The notes under the pieces: generated by a model
The model's database searches: none
What the model saw: only the letters and a program-made list of their open reading frames with translations
Told to the model about the DNA's origin: nothing
Part shown: in pieces, positions 36,166 to 49,943 of the stretch
How positions within the stretch are numbered: the stretch's first letter is position 1
Layout of the letters: every line of letters begins with the position of its first letter
Assembly: GCA_007115705.1 (NCBI GenBank)
Contig: QXEO01002115.1
Location: 1,643,340-1,707,339, forward strand
Source: Dactylis glomerata
Lineage: Eukaryota > Streptophyta > Magnoliopsida > Poales > Poaceae
Direction of reading: 5' to 3'
Length of the DNA stretch: 64,000 nt
Position numbers and translations under genes: made by a program

Positions 36166-36730
36166 TGAAGGTAATATGCCCGAGAGGCAATAATAAAGTG
36201 GTTATTATCATATTCCATGTTTATGATAAATGTTTATTTCTCATGCTAGAATTGTATTAATCGGAAACATTAATACTTGTGTGATTAATAAACTAAAAAG
36301 GTTCCTAGTAAAGCCTCTCTTTTATACTAGCTCGTTGATTAACTGATGATCAAGGTTTCCTGATCATGAACATTGGATGTTGTTAATAACGGGGTCATAT
36401 CATTAGAAGACTGATATGATGAACACTCACACCCATAGTATGAATAGCAAAACGATCAAGTCATCAAGTTCATTGCTATATCAAACTCATACGAAATAGT
36501 TCTAATCCTCAGACCATGAGATCATGTTAATCACTGATACCGGAAGAGTGCTTTGATGATATCAAACGTCACACCGTAATAGGGTGATTATAAAGGTTGA
36601 TTTGGGTACTCTAAAAGTATTAGTTGAGGCTCATGGATCAAGAGTGAGATTTGTCCATCCGGATGACGGAAAGATATTCTCTGGGCCCTTCTCGGTGATA
36701 TTGCATTGGAATCGCTTGCAAGCATGTGAC
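36166..36730 (+). repeat. 3' LTR of copia A, left part
   Basis: First 565 bp of the 3' LTR (TGAAGGTAATATGCCC onward), interrupted by copia F after GCATGTGAC. The LTR resumes at 52442. Confidence 0.92.
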
Positions 36731-38442
36731 TGAAGGGTTTCGCAGCATAGTAAATCAAAAAAAATTCCTACGGAGCGAATAAGAAAGCCAAGATCTAATC
36801 TAGGAGATGTAATCAACGAGAGAGGTAGATGAGATCTTCATACCCTTGAAGATATCGCACAGTAGAAACGTTCAACAGAACGTGGTTGACGTAGTCTTAC
36901 TCGCCGTCTCCTCCTCGCGATCCGATCTGATCCTACACAGCAAGTGGCGGCGCCTCCGAGAGTTGCACACGTACGGTGCAGCGACGTCTCCTCCTTCCTT
37001 GGTCCAGCAAGTATGGTGGAGAGATAGATTGGATCTGCAGCACGACGGCGTGGTGCTTATGGTGGAGAGTTTCTGCGGCAGGGCTTCGCCTACGCGCAGT
37101 CGCGAGAGAAAGATTGGAGGGCAGCAGTTGGCCGGCGGCTAGGGTTGGGGTGAGAGGGGGCTGCGCCCCTGCCCCCCCCTTATATGGGGGGCTGGGCGGC
37201 TGCCTTGGCCCCTCCTCCAAGCCTCTAGGGCGGCGGCTAGGGGGAAGAGTGGGGGGCAAGTCTTCCCCCCCTCTTCTGGAAGGTTCCCCTAGGGCTGGCC
37301 GGCTGGGCCTTTGGGGCCTTGTGCGCCTGGCCCAAAGTGGCCAGGGCACTTCCCCTTAGGCCCACGCAGGCCTCCGACAAGTGGGCCCACGTTGGTCCCA
37401 CTCCGGAACCTTCTAGAACCTTCCGGTACAATACCGATAAACCCCGAAACGATTCCGGAATCCAAAAACTGCTTTCCTTTATATGAATCTTATTCTCCGG
37501 ACCATTCCGGAACCTCTCGTGATGTCCTGGATCTCATCCGAGACTCCGAACTAAAACTCATAAACCAATTATCCATTCTATCCTAGCGTCGATGCACGTT
37601 AAGTGTGTGACCCTACGGGTTCGAGAATATGCAGACATGATCTTCTATCAATAATCAACAGCGGGATCTGGAAACCCATGTTGACTCCCACATATTCATC
37701 GATGATCATATCGGATGAACCACGATGTCAGGATTCAATTAATCCCGTATATGTATTCCCTTCGTCACACGATATTTTACTCGCCCGAGATTTGATCATC
37801 GGTATCGCCATACCTAGTTCAATCTCGTTCACAGCAAGTACTTTACTCGTTCTGTAATCCGATATCACTTCGTGATTAACTCCTTAACCACATGCTTGCA
37901 AGCGGTGTTGATATCGATTACCGAGTGGGCCCGAAGTATATCTCTCCGACTTGGGAGGGACAAATTCCATCTCGATACATACAACCCAACAAGTACTTTC
38001 TGATCACCTGAGAGACACCTTTATGATCACCCTCACATAGGATGACGTTTGATGACCTCAAAGCTTTCTTCCGATACTAGGGAGTTGTATTATCTCATGG
38101 TCTAAGGAATACAATACTTGACATAAGAAAAGCTTCGCAAAGATGAACACGATGACACGATCTAATTGCTCTGCTTTATTTGGGTCTGTCCATCACATCA
38201 TTCTCCTAATGACATGATCTCATTATTAATTGACAACTCATGTCTATGGTTAGGAAACCTTAACCATCATTAATCAATGAGCTAGTCCATAGAGGCGTAC
38301 TAGGGACACGGTGTTATTCATAAACCACACAAGTATTAAAGTTTCCGCTTAATACAATTCTAGCATGGAATATAAACATTATCATGAACAAGAATTATAA
38401 TAATAACATCTTTATTATTGCCTCTAGGGCATAATTCCAACA
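36731..38442 (-). repeat. 3' LTR of copia F
   Basis: 1712 bp; on the minus strand TGTTGGAATTATGCCCTAGA to GCTGCGAAACCCTTCA. This start is characteristic of the Angela/BARE/WIS group of Triticeae. Reading frames inside it are incidental. Confidence 0.92.
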
Positions 38443-38470
38443 GTCTCCCACTTGCACTAGAGTCAATAAT

Positions 38471-41400
38471 CTAGTTTACATCTGGCAACAATCTAACACC
38501 CATGGCATTAAGGTGCTGATCATGTTTTGCTCGTGGAAGAGGTTTAGTCAACGGATCTGCGACATTCAGATCCGTATGTACTTTGCTAATCTTCAGATCT
38601 CCATCTGATATATAATCTCGAATTATATGGAAACGGCGGTTGATGTGCTTGGTTTTTGGATGATATCTTGGTTCCTTAGCCAGTGCTATGGCGCCAGTGT
38701 TGTCGCACAATATCTCCAGTGGGTCCAAGGCATTTGGAACCACACCAAGCTTAGTGATGAAGTTCCTGATCCAAACTCCTTCACTTGATGCTTCCGAAGC
38801 AGCCATGTATTCCACTTCTGTTGTAGATCCCGCGATCACGCTTTGCTTGCAGCTTCTCTAGCTCACAGCTCCACCATTCAAAATATAAATGTATCCTGTC
38901 TGAGATTTAGAATCATCCGGGTCGGTGTCGAAACTAGCGTCAACGTAACCTTTTACGACGGGCTCCTCATCACCTCCATAGACCAAGAACATTTCTTTAG
39001 TCCTATTTAAATACTTTAGGATGTTCTTTACGGCTGTCCAGTGTTCCACTCCTGGATCACTTTGGTATCTGCTCGTCAAACTAAGAGCATTGGACACATC
39101 CGGTCTAGTACAAAGCATGGCATACATGATAGAACCTATTGCCGAGGCATATGGCACTTTGCTCATAGTATCTCTATCTTTTACCGTAGCTGGACACTGA
39201 GCCTTGCTCAATATCTTACCTGACAACATGGGCAATGAACCTTTCTTTGCTTTATCCATTCTGAACCTCTTCAGAACTTTGTCCAGGTATGTACTTTGGC
39301 TTAAAGCTATTAGGCGTCTTTCTCTATCTCTATAGATTTTGATGCCTAATATATAAGCAGCTTCCCCTAGGTCTTTCATTGAAAAACATTTATTCAAATA
39401 ACTCTTCACATCGTTAAGCATATCGATGTCATTTCCAATAATCAATATGTCATCCACATATAGTACTAAAAATGTCACCGAGCTCCCACTCACTTTCTTG
39501 TATATACAAGCTTCGTAGCAATTTGGAACAAATCCAAAACTCTTGATCACTTGATCAAAACGAAGGTTCCAACTCCGAGATGCTTGTTTCAGTCCATAAA
39601 TGGAATGCTGAAGTTTGCACACCTTATTAGCATCCTTAGGATCGACAAAACCTTCGGGCTGCATCATATACAACTCCTCATCAATGTTGCCATTAAGGAA
39701 CGCAGTCTTGACATCCATCTGCCATATTTCATAATCATGAAACACAGCAATTGCTAATAAAATCCGAATGGACTTAAACATCGCTACGGGAGAGAAAATC
39801 TCATCGTAGTCAACACCTTGAACTTGCCGAAAACCTTTTGCGACAAGCCGAGCTTTATAGACAGTAACATTACCATCCGCGTCTATTTTCTTCTTGAAAA
39901 TCCATTTGCACTCAACGGCCTTACGGTCGATAGGAGGGTCCACCAAAATCCACACTTGGTTTTCGCTCATGGATCCCAATTCGGATTTCATGGCCTCTAG
40001 CCATTTCTCAGAGTCTGGGCTCATCATCGCTTCCTCATAGTTCGCAGGTTCACTGTTGTCTAACAACAAGACGGTTAAGACAGGGTTGCCGTACCATTCA
40101 GGAGTGGCACGTGACCTTGTCGACCTACGTAGTTCAGTAGTAGCATCGTTCGAAGTTTCATGATCCTCATCATTAGCTTCCTCTCTTGTTGGTGCAGACG
40201 GCACCGGAACAACTTCAGGTGTTGCGCTACTCTCCAACTCAAGAGAAGGTTCAATAACCTCGTCTAGCTCTACCTTCCTCCCACTCACTTCTTTCGAGAG
40301 AAACTCCTTCTCAAGAAAGGATCCGTTCTTTGCAACAAACACTTTGCCTTCGGATCTGTGGTAGAAGGTATACCCAATCGTTTCCTTAGGGTATCCTATG
40401 AAGACGCATTTCTCCGCTTTGGGTTCGAGCTTGTCCGGCATCAACTTCTTGACGTAAGCTTCACATCCCCAAACTTTAAGAAACGACAACTTAGGTTTAG
40501 CACCAAACCATAGTTCATACGGTGTCGTCTCAACGGATTTAGATGGTGCCCTATTTAAAGTGAATGCAGCGGTTTCTAATGCATAACCCCAAAATGATAA
40601 CGGCAAATCTGTAAGAGACATCATTGATCGCACCATATCTAATAGAGTTCGATTCTGGCGTTCAGACACACCATTGCGCTGTGGTGTTCCGGGTGGCGTG
40701 AGTTGCGAAACAATTCCGCTTGCTTTAAGATGTGTGAGAAAATCATAACTCAAATACTCACCTCCACGATCGGATCGCAGAAATTTAATTTTTCTGTTAC
40801 GATGGTTTTCCACTTCGTTCTGAAATTCTTTGAACTTTTCAAATGTTTCAGATTTATGTTTCATTAAATAGATATACCCATATCTACTTAAGTCATCAGT
40901 AAAAGTGAGAAAATAGCGATATCCACCGCGCGTCGAAACACTCATTGGTCCGCACACATCGGTATGTATGATTTCCAACAAGTCCGTTGCTCGCTCCATT
41001 ATTCCGGAGAACGGGGTTTTGATCATCTTGCCCATGAGGCACAGTTCGCACGTGTCAAATGATTCAAAATCAAGAGACTCCAAAAGTCCATCAGAATAGA
41101 GTTTCTTCATGCGTTTTACACCAATATGACCTAGACGGCAGTGCCACAAATAAGTTGGATTATCACTATCTACTTTGCATCTTTTAGCCTCAATGTTATG
41201 GATGTGTGTTTCATTGCTTTTGAGATTCAGAAGAAATAAACCATTCACAACAGGTGCATGACCATAAAAGATGTTATTCATATAAATAGAACAACCATTA
41301 TTCTCAGATTTAAATGAATAACCGTCTTGCAATAAACACGATCCAGATATAATGTTCATGCTCAATGCAGGCACATAATAACACTTATTAAGGTTTAAAA

Positions 41401-42454
41401 CTAATCCCAAAGGTAAAACTAAGGAGAGCGTGCCGACGGCCATCACATCAACTTTTGATCCATTGCCAACGCGCATCGTCACCTCATCCCTTGCTAGCCG
41501 CCGTCTATTCCATAGCTCCTGTTTCGAGTTACAAATATTAGCAACTGAACCAGTATCATATACCCAGGCACTACAACGAGCGCTAGTAAGGTAGACATCA
41601 ATAACATGTATATCAAATATACCTTTGATGGTGCCAGCCTTCTTGTCCGCTAAATACTTCGGACAGTTGCGCTTCCAGTGACCCTTGTCCTTGCAATAGA
41701 AGCACTCAGTGTCCGGCTTAGGTCCAGACTTGAGCTTCTTCTCAACAGGGGCAACGCGCTTGCCGCTGCCTTTCTTGAAGGATTTCTTTGCACCCTTAGC
41801 TTTCTTGAAGCTAGTGGTCTTGTTGACCATCAACATATGATTATCTTTCTTGATATCCACCTCCGCAGCTTTCAGCTTAGCGAAGAGCTCAGTGATCATA
41901 TCAGTGGAACCAATTTGATTATGAGTAACCACAAAACCTTTGTAGCTAGGAGGGAGTGATTGCAGAACTCTGTCAATCTTGAGCTCTTCTGGAATCTTGC
42001 AGTCCAGTTGCTCAAGTCGTTGAGTGTAGCCCGACATCTTAATGGCGTGCTCACTAACGGAACTCCCTTCCTCCATCTTGCAGTTAAAGAACTTCTCAGA
42101 GATCGCATATCTCTCAGAACGGGCTTGAGTCTGAAACATGGTTTTCAGTTCCTCAAGTATCTCATAAGGCCCGCCGAACTCCTCAAAACGATTTTGAAGT
42201 TCTGGTTCCATAGCAAACAACATGGTACTCTTAATCACTCCATAATCATCTTTGCGTGACTGATAAACAGCTTTTTCATCAGCCGGCGCATCAGTAGCAG
42301 GGGAGTCACCTAGCGCTTTCTCAAGTACATAGGCTTTTTGTCCGCCGGCGAGAATGATTCTCAGATTGCGGAACCAGTTGGTGAAGTTAGACCCATTGTT
42401 CTTAAGCTTTTCTTTCTCAGCAAACACGTTGAAGTTGAAGTTGGACTTAGCCAT
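38471..42454 (-). pseudogene. Gag-pol polyprotein of copia F, one nonsense codon
   Basis: Single frame from ATG at 42454 to the stop at 38471 (about 1327 codons), broken only by TAG at 38858-38860, where TGG (Trp) is expected (GGAVS, stop, RSCKQS). Order by residue: Gag to about 240; zinc knuckle CFYCKDKGHWKRNC near 251; protease with YDTGSVANIC near 300; HCRLGH pre-integrase zinc motif near 437; integrase D,D(35)E with HTDVCGP, RSDRGGEY and GVSERQN between 497 and 600; reverse transcriptase with MDVKTAFLNG and YVDDIL near 1005; RNase H ending with ADPLTKPLPRAKH. The break falls inside RNase H, so Gag, protease, integrase and reverse transcriptase are all before it. The family copies element RNA into DNA and inserts it. 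Confidence 0.93.
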
Positions 42455-43680
42455 TTGATCTACAACATTGCAAGTACAATTTAGACTATGTTCATGATAA
42501 CTAGTTCAACTTAATCAAATTACTAGATGAACTCCCACTAAATTCAACATCCCTCAAGTTGTTTAGTGAACACGATCCAAATTCACCACACCTAATCTGA
42601 TCTTCATGAGAAGAGATGTGGTTTCAATGGTGGACAACTAAGTGTCGATCATATCATTCATATGACTCATGTTTAACCTTTCGGTTCATGTGTTCCGAGG
42701 CCATGTCTGTACATGCTAGGCTCGTCAAGTCAAACCCAAGTATTTCCGCGTGTGCAAAACTGGCTTGCACCCGTTGTATGTGAACGTAGAGTTTATAGCA
42801 CCCGATCATCACGAGGTGCTTGAAAACGACGAACTTTCACAACGGTGCATACAAGGGGAGAACACAATTTTATCTTGATCTTTAAGTGAGGAATTATCTT
42901 ATAATGCTACCGTCGCGATCTAAGCATAATAAGATACATAAAAGAATAAACATCACATGCATATAATTTTATGTGACATGGTATAGCCAATCTCTGCGCC
43001 ATGATCTCCATCTTGTGCGCGCCGGCATGATCTCCATCACTCCACCATGATTGCCTCCACCACGAATAGTAACTACAACTATTGCTAACTACTTAGCGAT
43101 AAAGTAAAGCTATTACATGGCGTATAAAAAGTTGACACGCAGGTCATACACAATTATAAAGACAACCATATGGCTCCTGCCGGTTGTGAACTCATCGACA
43201 TGCAAGTCGTGAAACATTACAAAACATGATCATTGCATACATCTCAATTCATACACATCATGTCTTGGGCCATACCATATCACAAAACACTCCCTGCAAA
43301 AACAAGTTAGACGCCTCTACTTTGTTGTTGCATGTTTTACGTGGCTTATGGGAGTAACAGGCTAAGAACGATTCTTACCTACGAAAAGCCACAACGGTGA
43401 TATTATGGTTGCTAACATCCGATGTAAGTCCCATGACTACTATAGTGAGAGAAACTGGCATCCACCAGCCGCATGTGTGGAATAAGCCACACGTCAAGTG
43501 CGGAGCCGGTCTCGCGAACACGGTCGCGTAAAGTTGGCCTGGATCGCTTCGATCTCACTATACCGCGCCATAAGAAATACATAACAAGAGGTTTGCAACA
43601 GAAAACATCAACGCCTGCAACAAGCATGTTGCGTTCTACTCGTGAAACACATCTACGCATAGATCTAGCTCTGATACCAC
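42455..43680 (-). other. 5' untranslated interior of copia F
   Basis: 1.2 kb between the primer site and the Gag start codon. No reading frame with family support. Related sequence (for example the TACATGCTAGGCTCG block near 42712) is found in copia A and B, supporting common ancestry of the two families. Confidence 0.7.
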
Positions 43681-44602
43681 TGAAGGGTTTCGCAGCATAG
43701 TAAATCAAAAAAAATTCCTACGGAGCGAACAAGAAAGCCAAGATCTAATCTAGGAGATGTAATCAACGAGAGAGGTAGACGAGATCTTCATACCCTTGAA
43801 GATATCGCACAGCGGAAACGTTCAACAGAACGTGGTTGACGTAGTCGTACTCGCCGTCTCCTCCTCGCGATCCGATCCGATCCTACGCCGCAAGTGGCGG
43901 CGCCTCCGAGAGTTGCACACGTACGGTGCAGCGACGTCTCCTCCTTCCTTGGTCCAGCAAGTATGGTGGAGAGATAGATTGGATCTGCAGCACGACGGCG
44001 TGGTGCTTATGGTGGAGAGTTTCTGCGGCAGGGCTTCGCCTACGCGCAGTCGCGAGAGAGAGATTGGAGGGCAGCAGTTGGCCAGCGGCTAGGGTTGGGG
44101 TGAGAGGGGGCTGCGCCCCTGCCCCCCTTATATGGGGGGCTGGGCGGCTGCCTTGGCCCCTCCTCCAAGCCTCTAGGGCGGCGGCTAGGGGGAAGAGTGG
44201 GGGGCAAGTCTTCCCCTCCCTCTTCTGGAAGGTTCCCCTAGGGTTTCCCCTAGGGCTGGCCGGCTGGGCCTTTGGGGCCTTGTGCGCCTGGCCCAAAGTG
44301 GCCAGGGCACTTCCCCTTAGGCCCACGCAGGCCTCCGACAAGTGGGCCCATGTTGGTCCCACTCCGGAACCTTCTAGAACCTTCCAGTACAATACTGATA
44401 AACCCCGAAATGATTCCGGAATCCAAAAATTGCTTTCCTTTATATGAATCTTATTCTCCGGACCATTCCGGAACCTCTCGTGATGTCCTGGATCTCATCC
44501 GAGACTCCGAACTAAAACTCATAAACCAATTATCCATTCTATCCTAGCGTCGATGCACGTTAAGTGTGTGACCCTACGGGTTCGAGAATATGCAGACATG
44601 AT
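43681..44602 (-). repeat. 5' LTR of copia F, part next to the interior
   Basis: Starts (plus strand) TGAAGGGTTTCGCAGC at 43681 and runs to the target site ATGAT at 44598-44602, where gypsy E is inserted. It contains a 12-bp tandem unit (near 44232-44255) absent from the other LTR. Confidence 0.92.
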
Positions 44603-46262
44603 TGCTACTCCAAATTGATGTGGGAGCAAACTGTCCTTGTGCGTGGTGATGACCAGCCCGTTGGGAACCCCAAGAGGAAGGTATGATGAGTGTAGCGGCA
44701 AATTTTCCCTTAGTTAAGAAACCAAGGTTTAATATCGATCAGGAGAAGGGAGACGGTGACGACTGAAGGTGATGCTTGCTAGTTTGCGACAGCAGCGGAC
44801 AACTGGCGCTTTGTCCAAGCTTTGCTTGCTAGCTGCAACGTGGAACCTGCACACACACAAACAAGTACTTTGTTCCCAACTTACGATGAGGTTGTCAATC
44901 TCACCGGTTTGCTTGAAACAAAGGTTATGAGTGTATCGAGTGGAAAACAGTAGTAAAATGCTAGTAAAGTAAACAGTGCGGGAATAGTAAACAGGTGATT
45001 GCAATATGATTAAAATAGGACCGGGGTCCACAGTTCACTAGTGGTGTCTCTCCATAGATAAAATAACATGCTGGGTAAACAAATTACAGTTGGGCAATTG
45101 ATAGAATAAAGATAACGTGATATGTCAAGAAGATCACTATGAGATTCACTCTGGGCATTACAACAAAATACATAGACCGCCATCCAACTGCATCTATGAC
45201 TAATAATCCACCCCCAGGGATATCATCCGAACACCCCGAAAGTATTAAGTTGCGAACAACAGATAATTGCATTAAGCAAAGTGTGTAATGTAAACAAAGC
45301 ATATGCCCTTGAGCATATGAATGTTGTTTTCTCCCTAGTAGCAACAGCACATCTACCACCTTAGAGGTTTCTGTCACTCCCCCAGGTGAAATAGAGGCAT
45401 GAACCCACTATCGAGCATAAATACCCCCTCTTGGAGTCACTAGCAACTACTCGGCCAAGATAGCTACTAACAACGGAGAGCATGCAAGATCATAAACAAC
45501 ATAGAGATAACAAAAGATATAATTCAGTACAGCAACTTAATCATAAACACCAATATTCATCGGATCCCAACAAACCAACATCATAGAATTACATAACGGT
45601 GATCTCAATCATGTAGGGCAGCTCATGAGATCTAAACATGAAGCACATGGTGGAGAAGACAACCATCTAGCTACTGCTATGGACCCATAGTCCAAGGTAG
45701 ACTACTCACTCATCGCTCCGGAGGCAAGCATGGCGATGAAGAAGACCTCCGGTGGCGATTCCCCTCTCCGGCAGGGTGCCGGGAAGAGCTTCTGGACCCT
45801 CCCGATCTTCGGGTCGACGGCGGCGGCGGATCGCGATGTATTCTGGAAAACTGATCGGGCCTTAGGTTTTTCTCGTCAGGGGGTATATGTAGGCGAAAGG
45901 GGACTGTCAGAGGGGGTCCCACGCCCCCTCACACGGGGTCGGCGCGGCCAGGGGTCTGGCCGCGCCACCCCTGTGTGTGGGGCCCACGTGGCCCCTCTCC
46001 GTCAGGTCTTCGGATGTTTGGGAGCTCCCCGGTGAAATATGACTTCAGGAACTTGTTTCGTCCAATTCCGAGAATATTTCCTGTGTATCACTTCTGAAAC
46101 ACAAAAACAGCATAAAATAGGAAACTGGCACTGTGGCACTTCGTTAATAGGTTAGTTCCGGAAAATGTATAAAAATGCCACTAAGTGTAACGAAACAATA
46201 GGCAAATGGTGTAAAACAAAGCATGGAGCATCAAAAATTATAGATACGTTTGAGACGTATCA
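44603..46262 (-). repeat. 3' LTR of gypsy E
   Basis: 1660 bp; minus strand TGATACGTCTCAAACG to GGAGTAGCA. The polypurine stretch GAGTTAAGCTTGGGGATGCT adjoins it on the internal side. Confidence 0.95.
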
Positions 46263-49191
46263 AGCATCCCCAAGCTTAACTCCTGCTCGTCCTCGAGTAG
46301 GTAAGTGATAACAAAAGAATAATTTTTGAGGTGACATGCACCTACACAATCTTGATCATATATGTAAGCATTGATGAGCTGGGATCAATAGAACTTAAAA
46401 CATGGGCATGAAGATATAATCATGACAATAAGAACTTAGCAACCATGTTGTAAACATGCAAATGAACACAAACAAAAGATCATGATAATGAAACAATGAA
46501 AGTCAAACGTGTGTTCTAATCATAAGGAAAAACATACAAAAGGTTTTCAGCTTGTCCTTCAAAGAGAGCAAAACATAAATGCATAGGACACCTCAAAGTT
46601 TAAGAGGGCGACTAGATACAAATAATTTAAGAACAAGTGAAACCAACAATATGAGTCAATCAATGAACCTTGGGACAATGCATATCACACTAAGAATGAC
46701 AACTATGCTCTCTTAATGGTGCATAAAGAAAGAAGGTGGTGACTCAACATAAAAGTAAAAGAAAGGCCCTTCGCAGAGGGAAGCAGTGATTGCAAGTTTT
46801 ATAACCTTCAAAAATTATGGTACTTACCGGCTTTGAGCTCTCATTGCCCCCATCATAAGCATCTTGAATGGTTAAAGTTAATGCGAGAACAGTTATGATG
46901 CATATGCTTGACAAATCATAAGTTGAAAACCTCGTGTCCCGTGAATACAAGTACCCAAACCATGCTAGTTTACTTAGAGTCCCAAGCAAGGCTCTTGTCA
47001 TTGTAAGTATATGCATATCATTGAGAACCGCCAATGGGGTACCTCCGTGCCCGATGACATGGAACAAGCCCACACCAAAATGACAGGACAAGCAGACAAT
47101 GAACACCTCGACATCTCTTTTATTTGCTATATTGTTTAGCTTTTTATTGTGAGATGCGTCGTCGAATGTTCACCATGGGTATGCTGCAAATTTCCACCAT
47201 GAATTATGCATGGCTTAGATTGGCGGCCCGGCGTTTCCCTAACACATATAAAAACTCCATGATCCTCACAAGATTCCCAATTCATTTCACACAGCGGGCA
47301 TCCATAAACAAAAGATCACGATATCAACTCAAAAGAAAGTGCAATGTTGAAAGCTTGCCCCATGACGGCATGGTTGGGCTAGAATCCAACTTACGACTTG
47401 TAAGCATAACAACTCAACATAAAAGACCACAATGTCAAAATTTTAGAACAGGAAAAAGTAAAGTGTGCCTTCTGGTTCGTGAGAGCTTTACTGACCGAAT
47501 TTCGCATAACACTGGTAAGAGTTTAATTTGAAGAGAATATAAAAGCAAGTCAAATTTACTTGGAATAGCAAATTGCTAGTAGGTATGTATGGTGGACACA
47601 ATGGAAAACTTGGCTTTTAGGAGTTGGATGCACGAGTAGAGCTCATACTCAGTACAAGGTGAGGGCTAGCAAAAGACTGGGAGCGACCAACTAAGAGAGC
47701 AGTAATGGCCATAATCATGCAAAGCGACAAAGCAACATTAAAAGAAGCATACGATGGCATCAAAAGTCAAAAACTAAATGATCATGAAGGCTAAAGGCGA
47801 CTTTGGAAGAGTCTAACATGTGTGAGCATGCGCCAAGTCAACCCAAATAAAGCATCAAGGAGAAAACCAAAATAATGCTTCCATACAATAAAAACAACGC
47901 ATGATTTTTTCAAAGGCTCATTAAGCAATCTCAGTTATTTGAGACAAGTCATGCTACAGCAAAACCACTAAGCATACTATCAAAAAGACATCAAGCATTA
48001 CATGAAAAAGCCTAAGCCCCAGTCTACACAAGCTCCTTCTTGTACCACTATTTTGCACAAAGCTTTTTCTCTTTTCCAACACCATTTGAAATTTTTATAA
48101 ACACCTCTTTTGATGAAAACCAATAAAGTTCAGAGGCAAAAATGCACCTTGATGAAAAGATGTGACAAGATCTGAACGCATATCAAGGCGAAAATGAAAA
48201 CCAAAAGCAGTAGCAGAAAAACTAGAATGCTCGATTTATAAGAGTGAAAACTAGAGCATCCTTTGCAAATGAAAACGAGTACATCTCCTCCAAAGGAAAT
48301 TTGTTGGGGTCCAACCATTTATTGCAGCAAACAAACAAACTAAGCAAACTAAGAAAACTAAAACAACTGACGCTCCAAGAAAAACACATAGTGCATGAAG
48401 CAATAAAAATATAGTGTTTTGAAAGGTGACCTGATTTTTGCCGATGAAGAAGGGGTGCCTCGGGGGCATCCCCAAGCTTTGACGCTTGTACTTCTTGAAT
48501 ATTTCTTGGGGTGATGCATGGGCATCCCCAAGCTTGAGCTTTTGTCCATTCTTCAACTCATCTCATCATTCTCCAATCCCTACACTTGAAAACTTCCTTC
48601 ATACAAAACTAAACACAATTCTATTAGCAACATTAGTGTAAGCATAAAATATATTCAACCTCTTTTAGCTTCAGGTTTCAACCCAAAACCACCACATATA
48701 AAGTATATACTACTGTAGCAACTTCCACAAGAGTTCCATGATCAAAAAGAACTCAAAAGAAAGCGATAAAGTGGCAAAAACAAATATTGGCAGAAATCTG
48801 TCAAAACTGGACAGCTGATAATGGACGAATTTTTGAGGGATTTTCTGTTGCTCAAATCAAAAAGTGTTCAACTAAGAAAAGTTTGGATATAACCTGGGGC
48901 ATAAGCACAAGAAATTTCAGGTCCAAAAGATATACAGTGATTTTTCACGAATTTTTACGGTGCAGCACCGAAAACAGTTTCAGGACAGCAATAACCCCAA
49001 ATCTTTACCTCACTCAAATTAGAGGCTTCTCTTGGCACAAAAACGAAATAAACAAGATAAGGAGCGGTCATTACAGTAGTAATGACTTCCAAGACTCAAA
49101 TAAAAGAAAAAGTACTGAAAAGTAAACAATGGGTTATCTCCCAAGAGTGCTTTTTTTTAACGCCTTTGAGCTAGGCGCAGAAAATTGCGAA
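46263..49191 (-). other. Noncoding interior of gypsy E
   Basis: 2.9 kb with no supported coding frame. It corresponds to 536-3470 of element 1 in reverse orientation. Open stretches here (for example around 47124-47531) are not conserved as protein. Confidence 0.8.
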
Positions 49192-49782
49192 TCAAGTAAT
49201 ATCAAGTGAAGCATTAAGATCAACAGCGGAGATATTTTCAACAATAAAGGAAAATGTGTTCAACTGAGTTTTTGAAACTCCTTTACGATCACGCTTTGGC
49301 ACACTACTTTCATCGAAAAGATTTTCAGGGCAAATCCAACTAGAATTCTTTTCCCAAGCATCATGAATTCCTATAAGTTCATAAGGTATTGGTGTTCTAA
49401 AATCATCAGGCGTACCAACAACCTTAACAGGCGAGCCAAGCTTATTAAACTTCTTAAAAACTTTCCTAGCCTCAATTGCAACATCTCTAAATTCTGTGCG
49501 CAAGGTTTCTAAGATGAAAGCTTTCTTTTCGGGATCCTCAATTTCATGAAGCTTAAGGAACATGTATTGCATAGAAGAATTAAGACTAGCAAACCTAGCT
49601 TCTAACATGTGAACTAAATGAGCAGAAGCAACTTCATAACTAGGAGCTAACTCAACCAAAGACTTTTCCTCAACTTCCTTATGCATACTAATGTGATTAA
49701 AGAACTCCTCAATGTTACTTTTGCCAATAATCGAACCACTCCCTACAGAGAGGTCCTCCAGAACGAACTTAGGGAATAGCAT
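49192..49782 (-). CDS. Gag-like fusion protein of gypsy E, 196 residues
   Basis: Intact frame with ATG at 49782 (MLFPKFVLEDLSVGS). The N-terminal part is helical and acidic (SYEVASAHLVHMLEARFASL; DPEKKAFILETLRTEF), in the Gag position just downstream of the primer site. The last residues and the stop context (NASLDIT then TTGATTCGCAATTTTCTGCG) match the end of the protease frame of element 1 (DASSLDVT at about 512-535). The frame therefore appears to be the Gag start joined to the tail downstream of protease by an internal deletion. Particle-forming ability is unknown. Confidence 0.7.
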   Translation of the reverse strand: MLFPKFVLEDLSVGSGSIIGKSNIEEFFNHISMHKEVEEKSLVELAPSYEVASAHLVHMLEARFASLNSSMQYMFLKLHEIEDPEKKAFILETLRTEFRDVAIEARKVFKKFNKLGSPVKVVGTPDDFRTPIPYELIGIHDAWEKNSSWICPENLFDESSVPKRDRKGVSKTQLNTFSFIVENISAVDLNASLDIT

Positions 49783-49943
49783 GATAAACTAAAGTAAAGT
49801 AAAAACAACTACCAAGGATTCTAATTTTTTTTGGGTTTTTGATATAAAAAGCAATGCAGGTAAAATAAAATAAAGTAAAGCAAAACAAATAACAAAGTAA
49901 AGAATGTGTGTGCGAAGAACTCCCCTCGCAGAAGTCTTCTCTT

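Noticed and set aside
36846..37431. Several 60-140 codon frames on both strands in the copia F LTRs (also at 43796-44547)
   Set aside because: They lie wholly inside LTRs, repeat in both LTRs and overlap in several frames due to GC-rich composition. No domain is recognisable.
45710..46035. Frames of about 100 codons in gypsy E LTRs (also 51103-51408, 3602-3958, 7151-7537)
   Set aside because: They fall in the GC-rich part of every TGATACG-family LTR and change frame between copies, so they are incidental.
47124..47531. Frame of 135 codons in the interior of gypsy E
   Set aside because: The corresponding stretch in element 1 is not open in the same way, so protein conservation is absent.
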